Notes: a model not told the origin generated them from the letters alone. A DNA stretch of 27,103 bases from Bacteroidales bacterium UBA3810 (GCA_002368645.1 DFEE01000034.1:1-27103), one strand, 5' to 3'. Positions 1 through 7,012 are shown, numbered from the stretch's first letter. Numbers and translations are program-made.

Positions 1-499
1 CATTCTGCAGGGTCTCTTGCAGGATAGTGTCTTGCGCTGACGCGGGTGTCAGGACATTGCATCCGAAGAGGAATGACTCCCCGAGTGTGATGGTAGCCTC
101 TCCGAGGTCTGTAGTAGACGGAGTGCAGGGCACAACGGGCTCCAAGACATGCAGGGTCATGTAGGTGATGGAGTCGCAGCCATTAGCAAGAACGGCTGTG
201 TCCCTCAGCTCCATGTCTCCTGATGCCGTCGGCGTGTAGGTTGTACAGCCGAAGAGGTAGGAGTCTCCCAGAGTGATTGTTGCTTCACCGGCATTGACCA
301 CGTTAGGTGCACAAACGGTCAGATTGAGCGTAACGGTGTTGTCATCGTTGTGGTAGATGCCTGTTGTTTTCAGTTCTTGGCAACCGAAAAGGAAGGCGTC
401 TCCCTCATCAATCTTCTCATTGAGAACAGTTTGTGCATTACCGTACAAGCAGTAAGTTCCCAGTAAGGCGATGGTTAATACTAATTGTTTAATTTGCAT
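1..499 (-). CDS. Secreted repeat protein, N-terminal part (runs off the left edge)
   Basis: The first 166 codons of a minus-strand gene are visible; the rest lies outside the window. The ATG at 499 is followed by a typical signal peptide (Lys-4, then a hydrophobic stretch, then GNA|QTV), so the mature protein would begin with Gln. After it comes a repeat whose core reads ATITLGDSYLFGC and recurs as ATITLGESFLFGC about 55 residues later; a weaker first copy reads GDAFLFGC. A linking phrase NGCDSITYMTLHV follows the second copy. Repeats of this GCDS-type are common in large surface or T9SS-exported proteins of Bacteroidales. The C-terminus, where a sorting signal would be, is not seen. Function is unknown; an adhesin-like or cell-surface role is inference. 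Confidence 0.8.
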   Translation of the reverse strand, partial: MQIKQLVLTIALLGTYCLYGNAQTVLNEKIDEGDAFLFGCQELKTTGIYHNDDNTVTLNLTVCAPNVVNAGEATITLGDSYLFGCTTYTPTASGDMELRDTAVLANGCDSITYMTLHVLEPVVPCTPSTTDLGEATITLGESFLFGCNVLTPASAQDTILQETLQN

Positions 500-559
500 T
501 ATATACCTTTCTTTTTAGGTAGGGTGATATAATTGGTTAGTTAGTGTGCAATAATATAT

Positions 560-841
560 CTATTTGTTATGAAAGAGTTCATCGTGAGAGCCGGTTCGCA
601 TGAAAAGAAGTGTTAAACGTTTATCGTCTTGCCTCCAAATCAGTAACCAATCATCATCGATATGGCACTCCCAACAACCTGCATATTTGCCATGAAGCAT
701 ATGTGGTGTATACCCGGAAGGAACACAACCATCTTCGGCTAAGATTTCCACCACTGAGATAACCTCTTGGATGTTTAATCCGAGCCGTTTTGAACGGTTC
801 ATGTCACGCCAAAAACTTTTAGTATATTCAATCTGGTACAT
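560..841 (-). CDS. yafQ: YafQ-type mRNA interferase toxin (RelE superfamily)
   Basis: This 93-residue protein matches YafQ/RelE-type ribosome-dependent endoribonucleases, which cut mRNA in the ribosomal A site when freed from their antitoxin. The C-terminal half keeps the residues that matter in the family: His in PHMLHG, the CHIDDDW block (His, Asp, Trp) and the closing RTGSHDELF (His, Phe). It therefore looks functional. Its ATG at 841 overlaps the TAA of the upstream antitoxin by one base (TAATG), so translation is probably coupled. Length is normal. A paralogous toxin, cut off after about 26 codons, lies at 7013. Transcription probably starts upstream of the antitoxin and is repressed by the complex. 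Confidence 0.9.
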   Translation of the reverse strand: MYQIEYTKSFWRDMNRSKRLGLNIQEVISVVEILAEDGCVPSGYTPHMLHGKYAGCWECHIDDDWLLIWRQDDKRLTLLFMRTGSHDELFHNK

Positions 842-1038
842 TAGGCGAAGATTTTACGAAATTCGTCTATGGACTCAACTTTATATACACGACCGGCCAT
901 CACATCGTCTAAGGCTTCATCGAGAGCGTTTCTTTTTTCGATTTCGCAGCCAAGAGCTTTTGCAATGGTTCTGAATCTTCGGTTTTCGGTGCGTGGAACA
1001 CGTACTGTAAGCCTCATGTAATCATTGGTTGTTTTCAT
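841..1038 (-). CDS. Antitoxin partner of the YafQ-type toxin
   Basis: This 65-residue protein lies directly upstream of the toxin gene and ends inside its start codon. It resembles small Bacteroidota antitoxins: an N-terminal segment RLTVRVP that could form a DNA-binding beta strand, a middle KALGCEIEKRNALDEAL, and a C-terminal AGRVYKVESIDEFRKIF tail of the kind that wraps the toxin. The same three blocks are found in the protein at 6803-7009 (KALGFEIEKKNSLDRAL, AGRVHTWSS), so the window holds two paralogues. Autorepression through the palindrome at 1070-1081 is inferred from the usual behaviour of such operons. No symbol is assigned because similarity to named families such as DinJ is only general. 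Confidence 0.8.
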   Translation of the reverse strand: MKTTNDYMRLTVRVPRTENRRFRTIAKALGCEIEKRNALDEALDDVMAGRVYKVESIDEFRKIFA

Positions 1039-1062
1039 ATCAGTTGTTATATCTCATTATAT

Positions 1063-1092
1063 TATATATGCACACGTGTGCGCGGGTGCGCG
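1063..1092. promoter_or_regulatory. Palindrome in an alternating purine-pyrimidine tract, candidate TA operator
   Basis: GCACACGTGTGC (1070-1081) is a perfect 12-bp palindrome. It sits in a run that alternates purine and pyrimidine almost without break, followed by a GC-rich half (GCGCGGGTGCGCG). It lies 32-43 bases upstream of the antitoxin start at 1038. Such a site could be the operator for antitoxin autoregulation. No clear TAnnTTTG box was found here, so the promoter itself is not assigned. Confidence 0.4.
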
Positions 1093-1093
1093 A

Positions 1094-1741
1094 TTATCTT
1101 ACTACGAAGAAAATCTTTTGCGTACCATTGAGGACGTAGTAACGTCCGGCAGTAGCGATAGCGACTACTTTGTCTTCACCTGCAGCGAGGTCAAAAGCTG
1201 CTTCTACAACTTGGTCATTCTCATCCAATACTTGCAGACCGGTATAGTCTTGGTCACCATGGAAGGACAGACCCTCAGCTACTTGGCAAACAAACTCAGT
1301 TTGGTAAACCACTTCGGTTTTGGAGATATAGAAACGGTCAGCAACGCTTGCACCGGCAGTAGCGGTGAAGGTATAAGACTCGCCATCAACAATAAGTTTG
1401 CATTTTTTTGCTACATTATCAACGAGGTAAAGAGTACCAATAACATTAGAGAATGTCAGAGTCTCCTCAGCTGTTGCAGGAAGAATTTCAAGTGCCAAAC
1501 CCTCTAAGTTGTTGCTGCCCCACTGTACATAACGATTCCCATTTACATAAGCAGACATACCTTTTTGGTTGTTATTAGAAATGCAGTAACCGGAAGTATA
1601 CCCTGCATTAAATTCTGCACTTTCACGTAACTGAAGGGAAACATTATCCATCTTAATAAATGCACGAGCAGTCAAGTTCTGAGCATTCATAGCCATCACG
1701 CTTGAGGCAAGAATGACCATCATAATATATAATTTTTTCAT
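1094..1741 (-). CDS. Small secreted protein with T9SS-like C-terminus
   Basis: The 215-residue product starts with a clear signal peptide (MKKLYIMMVILASSVMAMNA) with predicted cleavage before QNLTARA, leaving an N-terminal Gln. The middle is Ser/Thr/Ala-rich and has no recognised domain. The last stretch, AGRYYVLNGTQKIFFVVR, has the Gly-x-Tyr-x-Val...Lys/Arg-Val-Val pattern of T9SS sorting domains, though it is short and divergent. The gene follows the 46-codon gene at 1806-1946 and the 986-codon gene at 2015, all on the minus strand with short gaps, so cotranscription is likely. Function is unknown; secretion and a surface location are inferred from the two ends of the protein. Confidence 0.75.
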   Translation of the reverse strand: MKKLYIMMVILASSVMAMNAQNLTARAFIKMDNVSLQLRESAEFNAGYTSGYCISNNNQKGMSAYVNGNRYVQWGSNNLEGLALEILPATAEETLTFSNVIGTLYLVDNVAKKCKLIVDGESYTFTATAGASVADRFYISKTEVVYQTEFVCQVAEGLSFHGDQDYTGLQVLDENDQVVEAAFDLAAGEDKVVAIATAGRYYVLNGTQKIFFVVR

Positions 1742-1805
1742 ATTATTTTACTTTTTGTAAGTTATGTTATTTATATTGAATTGTTTTATCTATATCCTAT
1801 GCGAT

Positions 1806-1946
1806 TTACCAATTTACGCTACCTGATGTAGAGCGTTCGGGAGCCCCCGAAAGACCACTACCTGTAACACCAGGCGGAACGAGTGGTGTTGAGTCCATTA
1901 TCAAAAGGTCTAATATTCGTGCATTAGGACTGATATATTTTTTCAT
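1806..1946 (-). CDS. 46-residue small protein of a Bacteroidales MKKxYIxP type
   Basis: The reading frame can be extended upstream to 2006, but that extension runs through a strong hairpin (1965-2004), so the ATG at 1946, preceded by AAACA, is preferred. The product begins MKKYISPNARILDLLIMDS and ends in a Pro/Gly/Ser-rich tail. Many Bacteroidales genomes carry small proteins of about 50 residues that open MKK.YI.P.. and lack a domain; this looks like one. It lies 68 bases downstream of the large secreted protein gene and 64 bases upstream of the next secreted protein gene, in the same direction. Role unknown; association with surface-protein loci is the only clue. It could still be a chance frame. 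Confidence 0.5.
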   Translation of the reverse strand: MKKYISPNARILDLLIMDSTPLVPPGVTGSGLSGAPERSTSGSVNW

Positions 1947-1964
1947 TGTTTTATCTATTAGTAA

Positions 1965-2004
1965 GTATCCGCGATGTACCTGCGGTGCAGAACACCGCGG
2001 ATAC
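1965..2004 (-). promoter_or_regulatory. Strong RNA hairpin between the 986-codon and 46-codon genes
   Basis: GTATCCGCG (1965-1973) pairs perfectly with CGCGGATAC (1996-2004). Inside, TGT/ACA and CTGC/GCAG extend the stem to a 3-base loop. On the minus strand it comes 11 bases after the stop of the 986-codon gene and is not followed by a T-run, so it is more likely an mRNA 3'-end or processing hairpin, or a weak attenuator, than a classical terminator. Confidence 0.6.
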
Positions 2005-2014
2005 AAGGTTGAAC

Positions 2015-4975
2015 TTACTTAACGACTTTAACACCATTAACTACATAGATACCTGCAGGCAGAACGTCAAAGTCCTCGCCGAGGTAAGCACCTACGAGAG
2101 AGTAGATACCCTTCTGAGCCTTGGCTGCGTCAACAACTTCTACATCGGTCGGCATCTTGCGAGCCTCAACGATCTCGAAACGATTTTCGCCATTGTAAGC
2201 GTCAGCGGTGAAGTAGTATTCAGCATTTTCAGTCATATCAATTACAGAACCTGTAACGTTATCGCGGATAGCGAAGGTTGCACCATTCAGGTTCTCAAAG
2301 GTCATCTTGAAGGACTTAGCGCTATTTGTGTTAACGGTAATAGTTTGTCCGTAGATGTTATCAGAAGCAACTTGTGCCATATTGCCGTTGGCTGTTTCGG
2401 CATATACGTTTACTGCACCATACATATATTTGCTTAAGTCGTAGCCATTATCAAATTCATTAGAGAATTGAGCACCTTGACGAAGCGTAACTGTTTGTTT
2501 AGCATTATCATTTGAGATGACGATGGTGGCTAAATCGTAATTAGCAGAAGCACCACGGCGAGCAGGTGCAGCAGATGTTTCGTTTAAATCGTCTCTGTGA
2601 TTCCAAAGAACATTTTCATAGTCAATAGCATTTGTGATTGTAGCATCAGAAATATTCTTAAGAACAATTGCTTGCATAGGCTCAATCTTGGTCTGGGCTG
2701 CGGTACCTTCTTGGATATTAGCTTTGGAAATAGCATTCCAAGTATCGTTTACTGCATCATAAATTTGAACGCCACCTTCGATTTCATCGTTATGAGCATT
2801 CAAGATATCTAACAGTAAATCCTTAATATCCATTTGTCCGGTATAGGAGTTTGCAAAATAGTTCCATCCGACGAGATAATTCAGTTCCGCATTTACGTTT
2901 CCATATAGTTCACCCGGCATGCTGTAAATATTGCCGGCAGAACCGTAGGTAGAGGTCATTGTCAAACCAACGAAAGGCTTCATCTCGTAAGTTGCACTTG
3001 TGATAGGAGCCCAGTCGTTAATAGTGTTGTCCCAATAGTAGTAGTAAGTATTTGTGCTATATTTACGAGTCATTTGGCTATGTGAAAGGCTTGTAAATAC
3101 AGGTACGCCAAAACGTTGGAAATGATATACACCATTCTCAAGATAACCATTGGAATAGAGTTGAACAGTTGCATTCGGGTGTTTGTTGGAACTTACAGCA
3201 GGATTGAAATAGAACAAACCCATATTGCCATCTTCAGCTTCGATGATGATATTGCTGGTTGTATCAGCATAAACACCTTGATTTCCATCAACAATCAATT
3301 TAGCACCTGCCTTAACGATAATCTGAGCAGTCTTGTTCATGGTAAGTGTTTTAACCAACAGAGTAGAGCCTTCAGGAATTGTGATTGTCAAGGCAAGATT
3401 GGTATTATTCATGATAACATCACCCAGTTGAACTTTAGTATTAGCGTTGATAGTTAAACCGGTAGTCTTATTTAAACCACTCAAGTTCAAAGCGGGTCTT
3501 GCATCAGAAGTGTAACTATTTAAATCAACAGCAAGGGGCAAAGTGCTCAATTGTGTTTTTTCTTCAGCAGTTACTTTAGATATAACATATGAAGTGGTTC
3601 CATCATTATTTTTAACCTCAGTGATAATGGTGTTGTTACCTGTTCCGGCAAGCGTTTCGAGACTCGTTGCGTTTCCACTAATTTCAGTTGTTCCGTTGAC
3701 AGTGCCACCAAGAACTGTTATTTTTGTAGCATCGTTATTAACTGTGGTTTCTGTCAAAGCGATTGCACCTTTGTCACCACCGACGAAAGTGCCACCATTA
3801 ATTTCGATAGCATCAACTTTGGTTTCAGTATTTGCAGTAGTAACAGTTTCCATGATGGCATATCCCTTTTCGGCTTCCAGTTTAGAGTCACCATTAATGG
3901 TAACATGTTGTTCTCCGGAATAAGCAGCAGAAGATTGAATTACCAATGCAGAACCTTGGGCTGTAACGTTTGAGTTGGTTTCTTCTGCTCTGGCATAAAG
4001 AAGGTTGTTGGTAGATGTAATTGTTGCATCATTTAACTCAATCTCACCGGATTTAACGTAAACACCAACGTTACCTTCGCAAGTTCCACTGATATCCCAC
4101 GAACCATAACCGGCGCAATAAACAGCGGTCGAACCTTTGGTTGTGGCGTTGGATCTTACGATAGCAGTAGAAGCAATGGTAACTTTAGGTGCATATGCGC
4201 GAACTCGATTGTATTTTGCTTCTGTTGAGACATCCATTTTGGTCTTATTTCCGTTTGCATCAAAATAATAGTAGCATTTGTACTCATCGCTTGTATTAAC
4301 AATGTATGCCTGTCTCGGGTCACGCACAACACCGCTGACTTGGACACCATACTCGCCACCAAGTACCGTACCATATACAGTTACGTGAACGCCGTTGGCC
4401 AATCCATGCGCATTAGCGGTAATTTTGGTGCCTGCATAATCGCTAGGATAACTGGCATTGAAATCTGACCTATATAAACCTTTTGAGGCATCTGTACGGC
4501 TATTATTGGTGTAAATCTCAATACCTTTTCCATAAGGATTCGCTGTGGTTTGTTGTGCATTAACCGTAACATTTTCACCAATAATAAGTCCGGCGAAATC
4601 AGCAATAGTATCCAAGGTACCGCGTACTTGGAATCCTTTACCTTCTTCACCGGCTGCAATAATAGAACCGGTACCAATCACGTTCAATGTACCGCGATAG
4701 ATGGTGATAACCGCAGTTTTTTTCCCGTTGTTCGTAATGGTTTGACCATTCAGATCCAAAGTGATTTGGCTTCCAGCAGGTTTTACAAACTCAGTAGTAG
4801 CCGTTGTTGATAAAGCAGATTGCAATTGGATGATGTCTCCATTGTCTGCGGCTTCAAATGCATCTTCCAATGTCTGGTAGGCTTGATTCTCACCGACAAG
4901 GAGTGTCTCCGCCTTCAAATTCGTGCTGATGAGAAGAGCTACAGCCATCAGCAGGATAGAATAGATTTTTTTCAT
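2015..4975 (-). CDS. Large secreted beta-helix-like surface protein with T9SS-like C-terminal signal
   Basis: The product has 986 residues. A signal peptide (residues 1-22, ending NLKA|ETL) is followed by AYQTLEDAFEAADNGDIIQL, the usual opening of a right-handed parallel beta-helix (pectate-lyase-like or Pel-like fold). Roughly residues 40-560 are rich in short beta-strand rungs (TITIPEGSTLLVKTLTMN, IIVKAGAKLIVDGNQG). A region around 600-800 (FQRFGVPVFTSLSHSQM, LVGWNYFANSYTGQMDIKDL) resembles the post-helix domain of other Bacteroidales surface proteins. A linker APARRGA leads to a beta-rich domain. The end, KGIYSLVGAYLGED..LPAGIYVVNGVKVVK, fits a T9SS-type sorting tail. It probably acts at the cell surface or outside the cell; no enzymatic motif was identified. 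A promoter fits at 5014-5045. Confidence 0.85.
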   Translation of the reverse strand: MKKIYSILLMAVALLISTNLKAETLLVGENQAYQTLEDAFEAADNGDIIQLQSALSTTATTEFVKPAGSQITLDLNGQTITNNGKKTAVITIYRGTLNVIGTGSIIAAGEEGKGFQVRGTLDTIADFAGLIIGENVTVNAQQTTANPYGKGIEIYTNNSRTDASKGLYRSDFNASYPSDYAGTKITANAHGLANGVHVTVYGTVLGGEYGVQVSGVVRDPRQAYIVNTSDEYKCYYYFDANGNKTKMDVSTEAKYNRVRAYAPKVTIASTAIVRSNATTKGSTAVYCAGYGSWDISGTCEGNVGVYVKSGEIELNDATITSTNNLLYARAEETNSNVTAQGSALVIQSSAAYSGEQHVTINGDSKLEAEKGYAIMETVTTANTETKVDAIEINGGTFVGGDKGAIALTETTVNNDATKITVLGGTVNGTTEISGNATSLETLAGTGNNTIITEVKNNDGTTSYVISKVTAEEKTQLSTLPLAVDLNSYTSDARPALNLSGLNKTTGLTINANTKVQLGDVIMNNTNLALTITIPEGSTLLVKTLTMNKTAQIIVKAGAKLIVDGNQGVYADTTSNIIIEAEDGNMGLFYFNPAVSSNKHPNATVQLYSNGYLENGVYHFQRFGVPVFTSLSHSQMTRKYSTNTYYYYWDNTINDWAPITSATYEMKPFVGLTMTSTYGSAGNIYSMPGELYGNVNAELNYLVGWNYFANSYTGQMDIKDLLLDILNAHNDEIEGGVQIYDAVNDTWNAISKANIQEGTAAQTKIEPMQAIVLKNISDATITNAIDYENVLWNHRDDLNETSAAPARRGASANYDLATIVISNDNAKQTVTLRQGAQFSNEFDNGYDLSKYMYGAVNVYAETANGNMAQVASDNIYGQTITVNTNSAKSFKMTFENLNGATFAIRDNVTGSVIDMTENAEYYFTADAYNGENRFEIVEARKMPTDVEVVDAAKAQKGIYSLVGAYLGEDFDVLPAGIYVVNGVKVVK

Positions 4976-5013
4976 TGTTTTGTTAATAATTTAGTTAATT
5001 AAAATGTTGATTA

Positions 5014-5045
5014 TAAAAATAAGTTTGTTGTTTTGCCTTTGCAAA
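5014..5045 (-). promoter_or_regulatory. Promoter of the 986-codon surface protein gene
   Basis: On the minus strand TTTG (5042-5045), a 20-base gap and TATTTTTA (5014-5021) match the Bacteroidota -33/-7 pattern except for the final base of the -7 box. The expected start of transcription is some 30 bases before the ATG at 4975. Confidence 0.5.
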
Positions 5046-5104
5046 TAATTGGCAGTTAATTCTTTTTTGTCTGGTTTGTTGTTAATATGTTAAAGTTAGT
5101 TATA

Positions 5105-5371
5105 TTAATAGTGGCCTCTTAATGAGATAATATATACCTTATGGCTGTCTTCATCTATTTGGTATAACAAACGGTGTTCCAAATTAATTCTCCTACTTAG
5201 ATACCCGGCAAGATCAAACCTCAATTTTTCAGGCTGTCCAATTCCCGTTTCCGGATGTACTTGCAACTCTGAAAAAAGCCGGTTGATTTTATTCTTTAAT
5301 GAGGGTTCCGACTTTTTAAAATAAGTTATATCCTCCAAAGCCTTAGGCGAAAAGTGAAGAGTATATTCCAT
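5105..5371 (-). CDS. yoeB: YoeB-type mRNA interferase toxin
   Basis: The 88-residue protein aligns with YoeB/Txe toxins along its whole length: LHFSPKALEDITYFKK at the start, GIGQPEKLRFDLAGYLSRRI, then EHRLLYQI, and the family-typical ending LRGHY. The catalytic set (Glu in PEKL, Arg in SRRI, terminal His-Tyr) is complete, so a working ribosome-dependent RNase is expected. The ATG at 5371 is chosen over one at 5380: it matches YoeB N-termini, has GGAA five bases upstream, and overlaps the antitoxin stop as TAATG. The alternative would overlap the antitoxin by ten bases. The antitoxin gene 5371-5571 precedes it, and both should be transcribed from the promoter at 5598-5629. Confidence 0.9.
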   Translation of the reverse strand: MEYTLHFSPKALEDITYFKKSEPSLKNKINRLFSELQVHPETGIGQPEKLRFDLAGYLSRRINLEHRLLYQIDEDSHKVYIISLRGHY

Positions 5372-5571
5372 TAATTCCATACTTCTTCAATAGTTTTTTG
5401 AACAAAAGGTCCTTTGGCGGCTTCTTTGATTTGAGCTACATAGATGGGGTCGTAAGGATTATCTTCGACTTTGAACAATTTAGACATCTTCATAGTCTGT
5501 AAAAACGACTGTGCATAGGCACTCCGCGGGTCGTAACTCAGTGTAATTGTTTGTCTTGTGGCAGTAGGCAT
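5371..5571 (-). CDS. Antitoxin partner of the YoeB-type toxin
   Basis: The 66-residue product begins MPTATRQTITLSYDPRSAYA and continues with SFLQTMKMSKLFKVED, ending QKTIEEVWN. This is the layout of Bacteroidota YoeB antitoxins: an N-terminal strand TITLSYD, a helix, and an acidic tail ending in an E-x-x-W motif. The frame is open further upstream (to 5610), but that would start inside the promoter; ATG 5571 has GGAG eight bases upstream and about 20 bases of leader. An ATG at 5586 is a second possibility. It should neutralise the toxin by direct binding and repress the operon. Confidence 0.8.
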   Translation of the reverse strand: MPTATRQTITLSYDPRSAYAQSFLQTMKMSKLFKVEDNPYDPIYVAQIKEAAKGPFVQKTIEEVWN

Positions 5572-5597
5572 AATCGTACTCTCCATAAAAAGTCGCG

Positions 5598-5629
5598 CAA
5601 AAATAAACATTTTTCACGACTTATGCAAA
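5598..5629 (-). promoter_or_regulatory. Promoter of the yoeB antitoxin-toxin operon
   Basis: Minus-strand TTTG (5626-5629), a 20-base spacer and TATTTTTG (5598-5605) match the Bacteroidota consensus. The spacer begins CATAAGTCGTGAAAAA, almost the same as in the promoter of the other antitoxin at 6720-6751. Confidence 0.8.
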
Positions 5630-5808
5630 TAATTTCTCTATTTTTCTATTTTTTCTATTTTTTTTCTGTAAAAAAGTAAATTTTGCTATTTTGAAATTGC
5701 AAAATGAGCGATGCGTCAATGTGTTAAGTAAATCGGTCAAAGGTGAAAAGGTGCATCGTCTTGGTTAAAAATAGTATAGAAAAATACGGAATTTCACAAA
5801 AAAATAAT

Positions 5809-5876
5809 TTTTTTTGCACTTATTGCTGCAAACCGTTGCAGGAACGAAAAAAAATGTGTATATTTGCATGCGGAAA
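5809..5876 (+). repeat. Left copy of a 68-bp inverted repeat
   Basis: By hand alignment, 63 of 68 bases match the reverse complement of 8137-8204. The repeat contains a T-run, the block GCACTTATTGCTGCAAA, a short dyad CTGCAA-ACCG-TTGCAG (5827-5842), an A-run, and a -7 box. Both copies are promoters directed towards the enclosed segment. Confidence 0.85.
5835..5866 (+). promoter_or_regulatory. Promoter inside the left inverted repeat
   Basis: GTTG (5835-5838), a 20-base gap and TATATTTG (5859-5866) match the -33/-7 pattern. The transcript would start near 5871 and carry a leader of about 330 bases before the gene at 6203. Confidence 0.7.
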
Positions 5877-5945
5877 CACTGCTGTCCTCTAAATGATGAA
5901 CAAAACCCTACTGACCACTTTAAAAATAAACAAAAACCGACAAAA

Positions 5946-6069
5946 CCCCTTTTGAGGGCTTAGAGCAAAAACTCTTGTGTAATTGAGTGTTAAAAACTCC
6001 TTGTAAACAAGTTTCCAGATAGTTTTTACCGCTAAATTTCACACCCTTACGGGTTAAGCCCTCCAAAGG
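5946..6069 (+). ncRNA. Candidate structured leader RNA (multi-hairpin)
   Basis: A closing stem joins 5948-5962 with 6055-6069 (14 of 15 pairs; core GAGGGCTTA/TAAGCCCTC). Inside are four small hairpins: AGAG/CTCT (5962-5975), GAGT/ACTC (5985-5999), CTTG/CAAG (6000-6011) and ACCC/GGGT (6043-6054), the last stacked directly on the closing stem. An alternative pairing joins TAAAAACT (5991-5998) with AGTTTTTA (6021-6028), which would disrupt the second hairpin. This could be a cis-regulatory leader, a small RNA, or chance pairing in AT-rich DNA. It does not match a family I can name. Confidence 0.4.
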
Positions 6070-6202
6070 ACATAAACCTATAAAAGCAAATTATTGTACT
6101 TGAATTTACGAAGTAATAGAGTGTATATCAATAATATAGAATGTTATGTTTGAATTTTAAGCAGGCATTAATGATAATTTAAATAAAAAAGGAGGAAAAG
6201 GT

Positions 6203-6556
6203 ATGTTAATGAAATTAGCAGAATGGCTATCTAAGGCAAAAGGCAGCATGGGCAAAACATTTTATGCGCGTGCATGTAAATGGGATTCGACTCAAGTAAT
6301 CGTTCAAAGGAAGCCCGCTCAATGGGAGAGGAAGGATTACAAGACAAAGGAGATGCCGTTAGGTGCACAGAAGATAAGCGAGTTAGCTCCCCGTGCCAGT
6401 CTGCTATATAAAGGACATCGTGCGGCATTGGAGGCAGAAGTGGTGAATATACGTAAAGGAAAAAGTCGCAATAAAGCGGTTCGCGGGGTGGCGACGGCAT
6501 GGTCATTGGCGATGATGATAGCCAGTGGAAAGTATCCTGATATTACGGCGATATAA
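6203..6556 (+). CDS. Hypothetical basic protein, 117 residues
   Basis: I do not recognise this protein. It starts at an ATG six residues upstream of the block AEWLSKAKGSMGKTFYARAC and has an excellent ribosome binding site (AGGAGGAAAAGG immediately before the start), so it is probably translated. It is Lys/Arg-rich, without a signal peptide or membrane segment; the C-terminal part AVRGVATAWSLAMMIASG is a moderately hydrophobic helix. A second ATG lies two codons downstream. The gene has a long, possibly structured leader driven by the promoter at 5835-5866 and is followed by 11-bp tandem repeats. Its position between TA-type modules suggests an accessory, perhaps mobile-element, origin; this is inference only. 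Confidence 0.6.
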   Translation: MLMKLAEWLSKAKGSMGKTFYARACKWDSTQVIVQRKPAQWERKDYKTKEMPLGAQKISELAPRASLLYKGHRAALEAEVVNIRKGKSRNKAVRGVATAWSLAMMIASGKYPDITAI

Positions 6557-6560
6557 TCAC

Positions 6561-6615
6561 ATGCTCCAGTAGTGCTCTAGTAATGCTCTGGTAATGCTCT
6601 AGTAATGCTCTAGTA
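6561..6615 (+). repeat. Five tandem copies of an 11-bp unit
   Basis: The unit ATGCTCTAGTA occurs five times head to tail: ATGCTCCAGTA, GTGCTCTAGTA, ATGCTCTGGTA, ATGCTCTAGTA, ATGCTCTAGTA. The array begins four bases after the stop of the gene at 6203-6556. The 11-bp period is about one helical turn, so every copy faces the same side of the DNA. Confidence 0.9.
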
Positions 6616-6719
6616 GTTAAAAGGGTGTTGTAAGGGGGCCATATTAGCATTAGACAAAAACCAACATTTCTAAAATATTAGCAGAGAAACTTGAGTTAAT
6701 GCAAAAAATCGCACTTTTT

Positions 6720-6751
6720 TTTGCATAAGTCATGAAAAAGTAGTATCTTTG
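6720..6751 (+). promoter_or_regulatory. Promoter of the antitoxin at 6803
   Basis: TTTG (6720-6723), a 20-base spacer beginning CATAAGTCATGAAAAA, and TATCTTTG (6744-6751). The spacer is nearly identical to that of the yoeB operon promoter on the other strand. Confidence 0.85.
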
Positions 6752-6802
6752 TCGCCGAAATAGGGAATTATACCCCATATGATTAGAAGAAAGGAGGCTT
6801 TT

Positions 6803-7009
6803 ATGCAAGCAGCATTAACACAAAATTATGATGTAATCCAAGTAAAAGTGCCGCACATAGAGTCGAAGCGATTCAAAGCAGTCGTAAAAGCACTTGGGTT
6901 TGAAATTGAGAAAAAAAATAGTCTTGACCGTGCTTTGGAGGACATTGAGGCAGGGCGCGTGCATACGTGGTCTTCAGCAGAGGAGATGTTTCAAGCCTTA
7001 GGAATTTGA
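6803..7009 (+). CDS. Antitoxin, paralogue of the one at 841-1038; its toxin is truncated
   Basis: The 68-residue product shares with the 841-1038 antitoxin the pattern VKVP....KRFKAVVKALGFEIEKKNSLDRAL...AGRV and the acidic tail. The ATG at 6803 is chosen because AGGAGG lies eight bases upstream and the length before the shared VxVP motif then matches the paralogue; an in-frame ATG at 6779 is possible. Normally such a gene is followed by a YafQ-type toxin. Here the toxin starts four bases downstream at 7013 but breaks off after about 26 codons, so this is an orphan antitoxin. It may still repress its own promoter, or counteract the intact YafQ-type toxin at 560-841; both are inference. Confidence 0.8.
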   Translation: MQAALTQNYDVIQVKVPHIESKRFKAVVKALGFEIEKKNSLDRALEDIEAGRVHTWSSAEEMFQALGI

Positions 7010-7012
7010 CGT

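Larger units (their letters stand above)
5572..6202. other. Long intergenic region without a protein gene
   Basis: This is the only stretch of more than 300 bases without a protein gene. It holds the yoeB operon promoter at its left end, a very AT-rich tract at 5630-5810, the left copy of a 68-bp inverted repeat with a plus-strand promoter (5809-5876), and a transcribed leader of about 330 bases with several hairpins (5946-6069) ending in the strong ribosome binding site AGGAGGAAAAGG before the ATG at 6203. Confidence 0.7.

Noticed and set aside
1025..1507. Long open frame on the plus strand
   Set aside because: It lies antisense to the secreted protein at 1094-1741, has no promoter or family likeness, and reflects codon bias of the opposite strand.
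6561..6615. Possible CRISPR array
   Set aside because: The units are 11 bp and contiguous, without spacers, and no cas gene is present.
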